Assembly (NCBI GenBank): GCA_019115605.1
Contig: DXDG01000027.1
Coordinates: forward strand, 1-64,000
Reading direction: 5' to 3'
Length of the DNA stretch: 64,000 nt
DNA from: Candidatus Alistipes faecigallinarum
Lineage (GTDB): Bacteria > Bacteroidota > Bacteroidia > Bacteroidales > Rikenellaceae
Below the pieces are notes generated by a model that did no database searches, was not told the DNA's origin, and saw nothing but the letters and a program-made list of their open reading frames with translations. A program made the translations under genes and the position numbers. Every line of letters begins with the position of its first letter. Positions within the stretch are counted from its first letter, which is position 1. Below, piece after piece: positions 18,826-27,597 of the stretch.

Positions 18826-19806
18826 ATGAAATTTGGCATAAGAAAACCTTCGCTAAAAAAAAGTTTTTCAGCTCGAACTTCAAGTTTATTTACTAGAACA
18901 ATAAAGCGAGCACTGATCCCGGGATATGGGAAAAAAGGGATCGGATGGTTAACAAACCCGAAAAAAGCTCTATATAATAGAGTATATAACTCATTAACCA
19001 TTGGATTGCCAGATGTCTTAAAGATAGATTCTCACACAAAGCAACCCCAGAAAAACTCATCTATGACGGTAACGGATCAATCTCTCACGCTTACGCGAGT
19101 GAAAGGTTTGAAACAATGTGAGGAAATATTACAATTTACAACTCAATATGCATTGGACGAATCATTAAATCCCAGTATTTTAAACGCAATCAGTAAAATT
19201 CATGGTCGGATAAATAGATACATAGACAAGAGCAGTATCTACCAAGATGATATATATCAATATATTACCAAAGAAATAGACGCTCTGCGACAAACAGCAA
19301 AAAGAGACAGCACAAAATATGAATGTTGCATTATACTAGATATAATAGAACTTTTACAAATAGGAACAGATCCTAATCTAATCATTGATTCTATCAAATC
19401 AAAATATCCAGCATGGCAAACACCTATTAAAGATACTAAAAACCCCGTATCAAAACATATCTCTATTCCTAAAGAGCTCCAAAATAATCCAGATGCAAAA
19501 TTTGAATCTGCAATACAAAAAGAAATAATATATGAGTTAGCAGGACTGGTAATAAAAGATATTAAATCAATAAAATTCATGAATGCCTGGATAAAAATAT
19601 TATCCCACACAGAAAGATATTCTAATCGCCAAATAAATCTATTCGATTATTTACATTATGTTTTGACCGCCAGTATCAATCAAGTAAAAAAAGAAACAAC
19701 CAAGGAGGAATACAGAGAAGCTTGCAAAATCATTCACATACTCAACCAAAATCAAGATAATTCCGTAGAAAAAATATTTGATATCTTAAAATATTACTAT
19801 CAATAA
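18826..19806 (+). CDS. Orphan protein, unknown function, AT-rich
   Basis: 326 residues; I do not recognise it. The first 60 residues are strongly basic with the run GYGKKGIGWL and NPKKALYNRVYN, suggesting a nucleic-acid or membrane-surface contact. The rest is mixed helical, Ile/Lys/Asn-rich, with no catalytic motif or clear transmembrane span. Codon use is far more AT-rich than the flanking core genes. It is the only gene between the two tRNA-Val copies and has its own promoter, so it looks like recently acquired cargo. No integrase or transposase accompanies it. Confidence 0.8.
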   Translation: MKFGIRKPSLKKSFSARTSSLFTRTIKRALIPGYGKKGIGWLTNPKKALYNRVYNSLTIGLPDVLKIDSHTKQPQKNSSMTVTDQSLTLTRVKGLKQCEEILQFTTQYALDESLNPSILNAISKIHGRINRYIDKSSIYQDDIYQYITKEIDALRQTAKRDSTKYECCIILDIIELLQIGTDPNLIIDSIKSKYPAWQTPIKDTKNPVSKHISIPKELQNNPDAKFESAIQKEIIYELAGLVIKDIKSIKFMNAWIKILSHTERYSNRQINLFDYLHYVLTASINQVKKETTKEEYREACKIIHILNQNQDNSVEKIFDILKYYYQ

Positions 19807-20082
19807 TATTTAATAGAACTATTCTCCCGAGTTGCAGCAAACATAAATTTCGCCAAAAGGATCTTTTCGTCCAACAACGATCCGGCTGGAAAGAGAATTT
19901 TGTTCTTCTGAATTTGGGAGGGAATGCCCCGCTCCCGATTCGACGAGGCTCCAAAACGTCCTATTCGCACTTTTAGAGCACCCGCCATAGAATCATAACA
20001 GACAGATTACATGTGATTTACATCTACTATCGCGCTTTTTGCTTTCGGGAGAGGCCGGTGATGACACCTGAAAAATGCGCAC

Positions 20083-20116
20083 AAAAAAACGACTCACGTT
20101 TCCGTAAGTCGTTTTT
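20083..20116 (-). terminator. Terminator of tRNA-Val copy 2
   Basis: Same stem as copy 1, with the loop base changed (TTTCC in place of TTTCA on the plus strand), followed by a T-run on the minus strand. Confidence 0.85.
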
Positions 20117-20126
20117 GATGAAGTTG

Positions 20127-20201
20127 TGGGAGCTGAGGGATTCGAACCCCCGACCCTCTGCTTGTAAGGCAGACGCTCTGAACCAGCTGAGCTAAGCTCC
20201 C
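20127..20201 (-). tRNA. tRNA-Val (anticodon TAC), copy 2
   Basis: Same 75-base sequence as 18407-18481, including acceptor, anticodon loop CTTACAA and T loop. No encoded CCA. Confidence 0.95.
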
Positions 20202-20332
20202 CTAAAAATGGCTCGGGACTGCAAAGGTAACTCTTTTTTTCAAACTCCAAAATCTCCGAAGCGATTTTCTCGTTCTCCATCGGCCGTTTGCAGGCGTTTT
20301 CGAAAGAACCTTACGCAACCCTCGCGCATCTG

Positions 20333-20406
20333 CGCCTGAACAAGGACTTGAACCTAGGACCCCATGATTAACAGTCATGTGCTCTAACCAACTGAGCTAT
20401 TCAGGC
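20333..20406 (-). tRNA. tRNA-Asn (anticodon GTT)
   Basis: 74 bases with acceptor GCCTGAA/TTCAGGC, anticodon loop CTGTTAA carrying GTT, T loop TTCAAGT and discriminator G, as usual for tRNA-Asn. It lies upstream of tRNA-Val copy 2 on the same strand and could share a transcript with it. Confidence 0.94.
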
Positions 20407-20499
20407 TTTTCGAACCCGGTGTTATCCGTTTTCGGTGTGCAAATATACAGCAAAAATTCATTCCCGCAAAATTATTGCGCGTTTTTTTGCGAAAAAATG

Positions 20500-20507
20500 T
20501 ACCTTTG
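20500..20507 (+). promoter_or_regulatory. -7 box TACCTTTG for the DUF1573-nfn operon
   Basis: Exact TAnnTTTG match, 19 bases before the ATG at 20527. A weak TTG lies 22 bases upstream. Confidence 0.6.
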
Positions 20508-20526
20508 CATACACACGAATAGCGAT

Positions 20527-21615
20527 ATGAAGAATCCGAGCATTGCAATAGCCTTTATCCTCTGCATGTTATGCACGACGGGCGCTTCGGCCCAGCAGCA
20601 GCTCTCCTTCGAGCCCGCCGTCTGGGACTTCGGCTCGATCAAGGAGACCGACGGTCCCGTGAGCCACACCTTCACGGGTCGGAACACCACGGACCGCCCG
20701 CTGGTCATACTCGACGTTACGACCACCTGCGGCTGCACCGTGCCCAGCTTCTCGCGCAAGCCCGTACTTCCGGGGGCCGAGACGCAGATCACGGCGACCT
20801 ACGATCCGGCGGACCGCCCCGGCTCCTTCGACCGGGAGCTGTGGGTCTACTCTTCGGACCGCAAGCGCATCGCGACGCTCACGATCCGGGGCAGCGTCAT
20901 ACCGCGCAAGAAGAACGTCGAGGAGCTCTATCCCGTGGATGCGGGCGGCGGACTGCGTCTCACCTCCACCACGTGCGTCTTCACCTATGTATATCCCGGC
21001 ATCCGCGCACAATCGGCCGTCAGCTGCATCAACACCTCGGACCGGGCGATCACCGTCGAGCTGCGTCCCGATCCCGGGATCCGGAGCGGGCTGCTGCAGA
21101 CCGAGAGTCCGAAACGGCTCGAAGCCGGCATGCACGGCCAGATCAACCTCTCGTACCTCATTCCGGCGGAGTCGCCCCGCTACGGCACCCTGCGCGACGC
21201 CCTGGAGCTGTTCGTCGACGGGAAGAGCCGCGGCGTGGTGATCGTGGCGCACGGCATCGGTGCGGACAACCCCGCCGACATGCCCAAAGGACGGGCGCCC
21301 CGCAGCGAGGTTTCGGAAAATGTCGTGAAATTCGGCACCATCAGGTCCGGAGCTCCGATACAGACACGCACCCTTACGCTCACGAATTCCGGAAACGAGG
21401 AGCTGATCGTCCGGGCCGTGGAGTGCGGCAAGGCGCTCTCCTGCTCGCTTGAAGCGGGGACGAAGATTCCCGCCGGCGGCTCCCGCGAGGTCGAGGTGCT
21501 CTTCGATCCCAGCGGACCCGGATACGGGGCCCGCAGCAGCTTCCTGCTGCTCATCACCAACGACCCCCTGCGGCCGATGCGCCGCATCCGCACCACGGCG
21601 GTCATCGAAGATTGA
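20527..21615 (+). CDS. Secreted DUF1573-domain protein
   Basis: 362 residues from the ATG at 20527; the open frame goes further up but overlaps tRNA-Asn and the promoter. A signal peptide (MKNPSIAIAF to SAQ, about 22 residues) is followed by a DUF1573/ASH-like immunoglobulin fold: WDFGSIKETDGPVSHTF, then TTCGCTVPSF. A second copy at the C-terminal end begins VKFGTIRSGAPI. These domains are common in Bacteroidota envelope proteins, but their role is not known. It heads a run with nfnA (29-base gap). Confidence 0.85.
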   Translation: MKNPSIAIAFILCMLCTTGASAQQQLSFEPAVWDFGSIKETDGPVSHTFTGRNTTDRPLVILDVTTTCGCTVPSFSRKPVLPGAETQITATYDPADRPGSFDRELWVYSSDRKRIATLTIRGSVIPRKKNVEELYPVDAGGGLRLTSTTCVFTYVYPGIRAQSAVSCINTSDRAITVELRPDPGIRSGLLQTESPKRLEAGMHGQINLSYLIPAESPRYGTLRDALELFVDGKSRGVVIVAHGIGADNPADMPKGRAPRSEVSENVVKFGTIRSGAPIQTRTLTLTNSGNEELIVRAVECGKALSCSLEAGTKIPAGGSREVEVLFDPSGPGYGARSSFLLLITNDPLRPMRRIRTTAVIED

Positions 21616-21644
21616 GAAGACAAACAGAAACGATACGAAAACCC

Positions 21645-22526
21645 ATGTACCCCATTCTTGAAAAGAGGGCTTTGGCCGAGAATATCTGGCTGATGAAGAT
21701 CCTCGCTCCCCGCGTGGCCCGTGCGGCCCGCCCCGGACAGTTCGTCATCGTCCGCGCCGACGAGCACGGCGAACGCATTCCGCTCACCATCTCGGACTAC
21801 GACGCCGCGCAGGGCAGCGTTACGATCGTCATCCAGACGATCGGCGCCTCGACGCACAAGATCTGCGCGCTCGACGCCGGCGAGGCCCTTGCCGATTTCG
21901 CAGGCCCGCTGGGACGGCCCTCGGCCTTTGTCGCCGAGCCGCTCGAAGAGCTGCGCAACAAGCGTTTTATCTTCATCGCCGGAGGTGTCGGCACCGCCCC
22001 AATCTATCCGCAGGTGAAGTGGTTGCACGAGCACGGCGTCGAGGCCGACGTCATCATCGGTGCCAAGACGCGCGACATGCTGATCTACACGGAGCCGATG
22101 CGCGCCGTGGCCGGGAAGCTGTACATCGCGACGGACGACGGATCGGAGGGTTTCCACGGAGTGGTAACCCAACTGCTCGAACAGCTGATCGCCGCGGGGA
22201 ACCGCTACGACGAGTGTGTGGCCATCGGACCGATGGTCATGATGAAGTTCGTGGCCCTCACCACCAGGAAATATGCCCTGAAGACCACCGTGTCGCTCAA
22301 CACGCTGATGGTAGACGGCACGGGCATGTGCGGCGCCTGCCGCGTCACGGTGGGCGGCAAGACCCGCTTCACCTGTGTCGAAGGGCCCGAGTTCGACGGC
22401 CATGAGGTCGATTTCGACGAGGCGATGCGCCGTCAGGGCATGTACCGCACGCAGGAGCAGCGCGCCGCGGCCATCGAGACCGAACGCGAGGCCGGACACG
22501 TATGTAGAATCGGATTGGACAAATAG
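21645..22526 (+). CDS. nfnA: NfnA-like FAD/[2Fe-2S] flavoprotein (sulfide/dihydroorotate-type)
   Basis: 293 residues from the ATG at 21645. A ferredoxin-NADP reductase-like module carries the FAD region (RPGQFVIVRAD, RIPLTISDYD) and the NAD loop FIAGGVGTAPIYP. The C-terminal [2Fe-2S] site has DGTGMCGAC (Asp224, Cys229, Cys232) and FTCVEG (Cys244): one Asp and three Cys, as in NfnA of the electron-bifurcating NADH-dependent ferredoxin:NADP oxidoreductase. The next gene, three bases on, is the matching large subunit. Older annotations call the pair SudAB or a glutamate synthase small-subunit homologue. Confidence 0.85.
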   Translation: MYPILEKRALAENIWLMKILAPRVARAARPGQFVIVRADEHGERIPLTISDYDAAQGSVTIVIQTIGASTHKICALDAGEALADFAGPLGRPSAFVAEPLEELRNKRFIFIAGGVGTAPIYPQVKWLHEHGVEADVIIGAKTRDMLIYTEPMRAVAGKLYIATDDGSEGFHGVVTQLLEQLIAAGNRYDECVAIGPMVMMKFVALTTRKYALKTTVSLNTLMVDGTGMCGACRVTVGGKTRFTCVEGPEFDGHEVDFDEAMRRQGMYRTQEQRAAAIETEREAGHVCRIGLDK

Positions 22527-22529
22527 ATC

Positions 22530-23930
22530 ATGGCAAACAAGATACCGCGCGTGCCGGTGCGCGAACAGGATCCGGCACTCCGGGCCACCAACTTCGAGGA
22601 GGTGTGCTACGGATACAACACCGAGGAGGCCGTTCTCGAGGCTTCGCGATGCCTCCACTGCAAGAAACCCCGCTGCGTCGAGGCCTGCCCCGTGGGGATT
22701 TCGATTCCCGAATTCATCGCCGCCCTGCACGAGGGCCGCTTCGCCGATGCGGCGGCGGTCATCGCACGCGACAGCTCGCTGCCCTCGATCTGCGGCCGCG
22801 TATGCCCGCAGGAGACCCAGTGCGAAGGCTCCTGCATCCTCGGCATCAAGGGCGAGGCCGTGGCCATCGGAAAGCTCGAGCGCTTCGTCGGCGACTGGAA
22901 GCTCGAACATGCGGACCAGATGCCCGCAACGGAGCTTCCGGCCCGCAACGGACACAAGGTGGCCGTCATCGGCAGCGGCCCGGCAGGCCTGGCCTGCGCA
23001 AGCGACCTGGCCAAGGCCGGCTACGAGGTTACGATCTTCGAGGCGCTGCACAAGGTCGGCGGCGTGCTGGTTTACGGCATTCCGGAGTTCCGCCTTCCGA
23101 AGGAGCGGATCGTCGCCCGCGAGATCGACGAGGTGAAGCGCCTCGGCGTGCGGATCGAAACCGACGTGGTCGTCGGACGCACCGTAACGATCGACTCGCT
23201 GATGGATGACGAGGGCTACGAGGCGGTTTTCATCGGCTCGGGAGCCGGACTGCCGCGTTTCATGGGCATTCCGGGTGAGAATCTCAACGGCGTGGTCTCG
23301 GCCAACGAGTTCCTCACGCGCACGAACCTCATGCACGCCTACGACAGCAGCTACGATACGCCGATCTATGTCGGGAAGCGTGTTGCGGTGGTCGGCGGCG
23401 GCAATGTCGCCATGGATGCCGTGCGCACGGCCAGGCGGCTGGGCGCCGAGGCGACGATCATCTACCGCCGCTCGGAGAAAGAGCTCCCGGCACGCGCCGA
23501 GGAGGTGCACCACGCCCGCGAGGAGGGCATCCGCTTCCGGATGCTCACCAATCCGGTCGAGGTGCTCGGCGACGAGCGCGGCTGGGTCCGCGGCCTGCGC
23601 TGCGTGGAGATGGAGCTTGGCGAACCGGACGAGAGCGGCCGCCGATCGCCGATCGTGAAGCCCGGATCGGAGTTCGACCTGGCATGCGACGTGGTCATCA
23701 TGGCGCTCGGCACCTCGCCCAATCCGCTCATCGCCTCGACGACCGAAGGACTGGAGACCAACCGCCGGGGCTGCATCACGGCCGACGCCGACGGTGCCAC
23801 CACGCGTCCGGGCGTCTTCGCCGGCGGCGACGCCGTAACGGGTGCCGCCACGGTGATCCTCGCCATGGGGGCAGGCCGCACCGCCGCCCGGGCCATCGAT
23901 GCCTACCTGAAAGAAAAAAACAACGAATAG
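22530..23930 (+). CDS. nfnB: NfnB-like NADPH oxidoreductase (GltD-like, two [4Fe-4S])
   Basis: 466 residues. The N-terminal iron-sulfur region has CLHCKKPRCVEACPVG and CGRVCPQETQCEGSC, the two-cluster arrangement of GltD/NfnB. FAD binding follows at VIGSGPAGLACASDLAK and NADPH binding at VVGGGNVAMDAVRTARRLG. The C-terminal GGDAVTGAATVILAMGAGR is the second FAD contact. With NfnA it would link NADPH, NADH and reduced ferredoxin; a stand-alone glutamate synthase small subunit is less likely because no gltB is present and nfnA is fused to it by operon position. It ends ten bases before the next gene. Confidence 0.86.
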   Translation: MANKIPRVPVREQDPALRATNFEEVCYGYNTEEAVLEASRCLHCKKPRCVEACPVGISIPEFIAALHEGRFADAAAVIARDSSLPSICGRVCPQETQCEGSCILGIKGEAVAIGKLERFVGDWKLEHADQMPATELPARNGHKVAVIGSGPAGLACASDLAKAGYEVTIFEALHKVGGVLVYGIPEFRLPKERIVAREIDEVKRLGVRIETDVVVGRTVTIDSLMDDEGYEAVFIGSGAGLPRFMGIPGENLNGVVSANEFLTRTNLMHAYDSSYDTPIYVGKRVAVVGGGNVAMDAVRTARRLGAEATIIYRRSEKELPARAEEVHHAREEGIRFRMLTNPVEVLGDERGWVRGLRCVEMELGEPDESGRRSPIVKPGSEFDLACDVVIMALGTSPNPLIASTTEGLETNRRGCITADADGATTRPGVFAGGDAVTGAATVILAMGAGRTAARAIDAYLKEKNNE

Positions 23931-23940
23931 ACACCACGAC

Positions 23941-24786
23941 ATGAAACGCTATCTCACCGCAGCACTGCTCCTGCTGCTGGCCATCCCGGCCGCAGCACAG
24001 AGCGTCCGGGATTCGGTGGCCCTGGCCACGGCCCGCTGGCAGACGACGCCGCTCGGCGACGGCGCCGAGGCCCGCACGACGCAGGTCGAGCTTTTCGGCG
24101 CCCCGCAGCACCTCGCACTGGTCATCTACCCCGCACGCGCATTCACGACCCGCGTGGTGCAGGTCGAAGGACGCGGCCGCATCCCGAGCCGCATCGGACA
24201 GGAGGCCGGGGCCGAAGCGGCGATCAACGGCAGCTACTTCAACATGCGGGAGGTCGAGCCGATCACCTTCACCCTCTCCGACGGGGAGGTCGTAAACCGC
24301 GGCAGGATGCACAACTCCCCGCTCTCGAACGGCGTTGTGGCCGCCCGCGGCCGCAAGGGAAACCGCGTCGAGGTCTTTCCCTGCGACTCCACGGACTACG
24401 CACGCATCGCCCGCCGCTACCGGCAGGCTCTTGTCGCCGGGCCGATGCTCGTCCATGAAGGACGCGAGCAACGCTACGACACCGAAGATGTGATCTTCAC
24501 GCGGCGCCACCCCCGCACGGTGGTCGGCACGCGCCCCGACGGACGGGTTGTGCTGCTGGTCATCGACGGACGCTTTCCGGAGCAGGCCGCCGGGACGACC
24601 GTCGCCGAGACGGCCTACATCGCCCGGCAGCTGGGCCTGACCGAGGCGCTGAACCTCGACGGCGGCGGCTCCTCGTCGCTCTGGACCCGGCAGGAGGGGG
24701 TTCTGAACCACCCCACCGACAACCGCCGCTACGACCACGAAGGCGAACGCTCCGTGCCGAACGGCATTGTCGTCCTCAAACGATAA
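23941..24786 (+). CDS. Secreted phosphodiester glycosidase-family protein (NAGPA domain)
   Basis: 281 residues with a signal peptide (MKRYLTAALLLLLAIPAAAQ). The domain of the N-acetylglucosamine-1-phosphodiester alpha-N-acetylglucosaminidase type (formerly DUF2233) is marked by AAINGSYFNM, VAGPMLVHEG, HPRTVVGTRPDGRV and the hallmark NLDGGGSSSLW near the C-terminus. It may remove a sugar from phosphodiester-linked glycans in the envelope or gut environment. It is the last gene of the run starting with DUF1573. Confidence 0.88.
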   Translation: MKRYLTAALLLLLAIPAAAQSVRDSVALATARWQTTPLGDGAEARTTQVELFGAPQHLALVIYPARAFTTRVVQVEGRGRIPSRIGQEAGAEAAINGSYFNMREVEPITFTLSDGEVVNRGRMHNSPLSNGVVAARGRKGNRVEVFPCDSTDYARIARRYRQALVAGPMLVHEGREQRYDTEDVIFTRRHPRTVVGTRPDGRVVLLVIDGRFPEQAAGTTVAETAYIARQLGLTEALNLDGGGSSSLWTRQEGVLNHPTDNRRYDHEGERSVPNGIVVLKR

Positions 24787-24819
24787 GTCCCAGTCGACAA
24801 AGGCCCCGCACGACGCATG

Positions 24820-24857
24820 AAAAACCCCGGACCGCACCTGGCGATCCGGGGTTTTAT
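24820..24857. terminator. Bidirectional terminator
   Basis: AAACCCCGGA (24822-24831) and TCCGGGGTTT (24845-24854), with A-rich and T-rich flanks, between the convergent glycosidase and glycosyltransferase genes. Confidence 0.85.
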
Positions 24858-24883
24858 CTCTCTCCCGAAAACAGCGTTTTCAT

Positions 24884-25918
24884 CTATCCGCGTCCGGCAA
24901 GCACCTTTTCGACCGCGGCGACAATCTGCACGGGCGGCACGGCGGCCATGCAGCGGTAATCCCCGTAGCGGCACGGACGGTTGCCGAAGACCGAACAGGG
25001 CCGGCACTCCATATCGGCCTGCAGGACATGGTCCATCGAGCTTCCGTAGCCGAGGAATCCCAGTCCGGGATGCGTCGCGCCCCAGACCGATACGACGGGC
25101 GTTGCCACGAGCGAGGCCAGGTGCATGACCAGCGAATCCATCGACACGACACAGTCCAGATGGGAGATCAGATCCATCTCGCCGGCCAGCCGCACCTTGC
25201 CGTAAAGGGCCGTAACGTTGGCATGGGCGCGCTCCATCTCCCGGGCGAACTCCGCCTCGGCGCCTCCGCCGCTGTGGATGAAAACCCGCTCGCAGCGCGC
25301 TGCCAGCAGGCCTACGGCCTCACGCGCCTGCGCCTCGGGATAGGTCTTGCCGCGCTGGGCCGAGAAGGGCGCGAAGCCGATCCACCGCCCCGCCTTCGGT
25401 CCGAAGGGGTTGGGACGCGGAACAGGCTGCGCCGGCCGGGGATCCTCAAATTCAAATCCGAGCTGCCGGAAGACGTCGCAGTAACGCAGCACGGTATGCC
25501 GCAGGGGCTCCATGCCGCGGCCGCCGCAGCGGATAAACGCCCGCTTTTCGCCGCGACCCTTGCGGATCCCGGCGACGCGAATGCCCCGAAGCCGCATCGA
25601 GAGTCCGAAGGTCTTCGAGCGCAGCGTTCCGTGGACATCCGCCACGGCATCCACGCCGAGACGCCGCGCCTCGGCGGCCAGGCGCCAGATGCCCCGCAGC
25701 GAATGGTGGGCCCCCTTCACGTCGGCGGTCAGGAACTCGACGTCGAGGCCCGCAAAGAAGGGTTGGAAGAGCGCCTGCGTGGCGATCGTTACGCGCAGCG
25801 AAGGATAGGCCTCCTTCAGAGCGCGCACGGCATGCGCCAACATCGCGACGTCGCCCATGGCCGACGTGCGGAAAACGAGCAGGTGCCGGGGAAGGTCGCC
25901 CCTATTTTTTCGAGGCAT
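24884..25918 (-). CDS. Glycosyltransferase family 9 (ADP-heptose:LPS heptosyltransferase-like)
   Basis: 344 residues. Family 9 features are FRTSAMGDVAMLAHAVRALK at the start, VDAVADVHG, RWIGFAPFSAQRGKTYP, ISHLDCVVSMDSLVMHLA and VSVWGATHPGLGF. The late Cys-rich segment PCSVFGNRPCRYGDYRCM is often seen in this group. It probably adds a heptose-like sugar to the lipopolysaccharide core in the cytoplasm. It overlaps the upstream DUF4254 gene by 17 bases, so the two are co-translated. Confidence 0.9.
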   Translation of the reverse strand: MPRKNRGDLPRHLLVFRTSAMGDVAMLAHAVRALKEAYPSLRVTIATQALFQPFFAGLDVEFLTADVKGAHHSLRGIWRLAAEARRLGVDAVADVHGTLRSKTFGLSMRLRGIRVAGIRKGRGEKRAFIRCGGRGMEPLRHTVLRYCDVFRQLGFEFEDPRPAQPVPRPNPFGPKAGRWIGFAPFSAQRGKTYPEAQAREAVGLLAARCERVFIHSGGGAEAEFAREMERAHANVTALYGKVRLAGEMDLISHLDCVVSMDSLVMHLASLVATPVVSVWGATHPGLGFLGYGSSMDHVLQADMECRPCSVFGNRPCRYGDYRCMAAVPPVQIVAAVEKVLAGRG

Positions 25919-26507
25919 AGAGCACGGGGTTCAACGACGGGTCGTTGTACATCTTCATCTGCTTGTAGGTCTTCATGTACTTGCGGCCCGCCTCGATATC
26001 CTCGATCAGCTCCTCGATGGCCCGCGAGAGGTCCTTCTGCTGCGTGAGCAGCACCTCCAGCTTGCGCGCGCAGGCCTCGCGGTGCGCCGCATCCACATCC
26101 CCGCGATGCGCCTCGACGGACATGTGGTAGATCTTCAGCGCCAGAATCGACAGGCGGTCGATGGCCCACGCCGGGGTTTCGGTATTGAGCCGCGCATCGG
26201 CCGCAGGCCGCACGTCGCGGTATTTTTCAAGCAGGTAGGAGTCGATATACTCGACCATGTCGGTGCGGTCCTGGTTCGAGCGGTCGATGCGGCGCTTGAT
26301 CTTCAGCGCCTCGACCGGATCGATCTGCGGATCGCGGATGATATCCTCGAGATGCCACTGTACCGTGTCGATCCAGTTCTTCGCATAGAGCAGGTGGTCG
26401 ATCGTTCCCGGCTCGAAGGGATTCTCTTCGGGATGGTCCACATCGTCCCAGCGGTGGTAGTCCTCGATGGCGCGGGTAAAGATCCGGTTGGCATTTTCGG
26501 TAAACAT
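25902..26507 (-). CDS. DUF4254 domain protein
   Basis: 201 residues, helical and charged, with the DUF4254 pattern of Bacteroidota: AIEDYHRWDD near the start, IDHLLYAKNWIDTVQWHLED, then DRSNQDRTDMVE and CARKLEVLLTQQKDL. Function is unknown. Its regular overlap with a heptosyltransferase gene here suggests a link to lipopolysaccharide synthesis, by inference only. No signal peptide. Confidence 0.85.
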   Translation of the reverse strand: MFTENANRIFTRAIEDYHRWDDVDHPEENPFEPGTIDHLLYAKNWIDTVQWHLEDIIRDPQIDPVEALKIKRRIDRSNQDRTDMVEYIDSYLLEKYRDVRPAADARLNTETPAWAIDRLSILALKIYHMSVEAHRGDVDAAHREACARKLEVLLTQQKDLSRAIEELIEDIEAGRKYMKTYKQMKMYNDPSLNPVLYASKK

Positions 26508-26528
26508 GGTTCGGCTGCTTTATATTAA

Positions 26529-26560
26529 ATTGTTATTTTCGGCGGAATATTATATCTTTG
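26529..26560 (+). promoter_or_regulatory. Promoter of the glucosaminidase operon
   Basis: ATTG (26529-26532), 20 bases, TATCTTTG (26553-26560). Ends 23 bases before the ATG at 26584. Confidence 0.7.
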
Positions 26561-26583
26561 TCCTCAAACTTTAAACAAAGTTA

Positions 26584-27588
26584 ATGAATATTTCGAGAAT
26601 TGCAATATCCCTCGCGGGAATCCTGCTTTTCGGGTATTGCGGCACCCTCCGCGCCCAGGTTCGGCAGACCCGCGAAGAGTATATCGACCGCTACAAGCAC
26701 ATCGCCGTCGAGCAGATGGAGCGCTACGGCATCCCGGCCAGCATCACCATGGCCCAGGGTATCCTCGAATCGGACTCGGGCAACAGCCTGCTGGCCCTGC
26801 GCTCGAACAACCACTTCGGCATCAAGTGCAAGAGCAACTGGCGCGGCGAAAGGGTCTACCACGACGACGACGCCAAGGGAGAGTGCTTCCGCGCCTACCC
26901 CACGGTCGAAGCCTCCTATTACGACCACGCCGAGTTCCTCGATTCGCAGCCGCGCTACGACTCGCTGTTCGCCTACGCCTCGGACGACTACAAAAGCTGG
27001 GCCCGGGGTCTGAAGGCCGCGGGATATGCCACGGCACCGGACTATGCGCAGCGCCTGGTGCGCATCATCGAGGAGAACCAGCTCTACCTGCTCGACCGGC
27101 AGGACGGCGAGCGTCTCTATGCCCAGCGCTACGGCCTCGAACGCGATCCCGAGGAGTGGTTCTCGTCGCAGAGCAGCGTGGAGACGCCCGCCGTCTCCAC
27201 GGCCATCGACCCGGACAACTACCGCGTTACGATCAACGCCCACGAGGGGTACAACGTCTACGTTACGAACGGCGTGCACTACATCCTGGCCAAGGAGAAG
27301 GATTCGTTCGAGAACATCGGCAGCAAGTTCCGCATCTCGGCGGGCAACCTGCGCCGCTTCAACGACCTGAAGGACAAGAAGGCCCAGCCGCTGCCCGGCG
27401 AGGTGGTCTACATCGAGCGCAAGAAGAAGCGCTGGGAGGGCAATGCCCGCCACCACATCTGCCGCGAGGGCGAGACGGCCTACTCCGTGGCACAGTCGTA
27501 CGGCATCCGCATGCGCTCGATCGAACGGCTCAACGACCTGAAGAAAAACCAGACGCTCGAAAAGGGGCGTCAGATACGCATTCAATAA
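26584..27588 (+). CDS. Secreted glucosaminidase with two LysM domains
   Basis: 334 residues. The signal peptide ends near LRAQ (about residue 24). The family 73-like glucosaminidase domain (about 40-170) has ASITMAQGILESDSGNS with the catalytic-type Glu and NNHFGIKCK. Two LysM modules follow, at about 238-275 (YILAKEKDSFENI) and 290-334 (HHICREGETAYSVAQSYGI). It should cut N-acetylglucosamine bonds in peptidoglycan while bound through LysM. First gene of a run with the next two genes; spacing to the next is ten bases. Confidence 0.92.
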   Translation: MNISRIAISLAGILLFGYCGTLRAQVRQTREEYIDRYKHIAVEQMERYGIPASITMAQGILESDSGNSLLALRSNNHFGIKCKSNWRGERVYHDDDAKGECFRAYPTVEASYYDHAEFLDSQPRYDSLFAYASDDYKSWARGLKAAGYATAPDYAQRLVRIIEENQLYLLDRQDGERLYAQRYGLERDPEEWFSSQSSVETPAVSTAIDPDNYRVTINAHEGYNVYVTNGVHYILAKEKDSFENIGSKFRISAGNLRRFNDLKDKKAQPLPGEVVYIERKKKRWEGNARHHICREGETAYSVAQSYGIRMRSIERLNDLKKNQTLEKGRQIRIQ

Positions 27589-27597
27589 CACCCACCT

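Larger units (their letters stand above)
20080..20201. repeat. Direct repeat copy 2 (tRNA-Val plus terminator)
   Basis: Second copy of the 122-base repeat described at 18360-18481. The stretch 19807-20079 just before it has no gene I can support. Confidence 0.9.

Noticed and set aside
19800..19988. Small minus-strand frame after the orphan gene
   Set aside because: 62 codons, overlaps the orphan gene's end, no start context or family match. It might be a remnant, but nothing supports it.
22530..23930. Glutamate synthase small subunit (gltD)
   Set aside because: Shares the fold, but no large subunit is present and the adjacent NfnA-type gene with its Asp/Cys cluster site makes NfnB the better reading.
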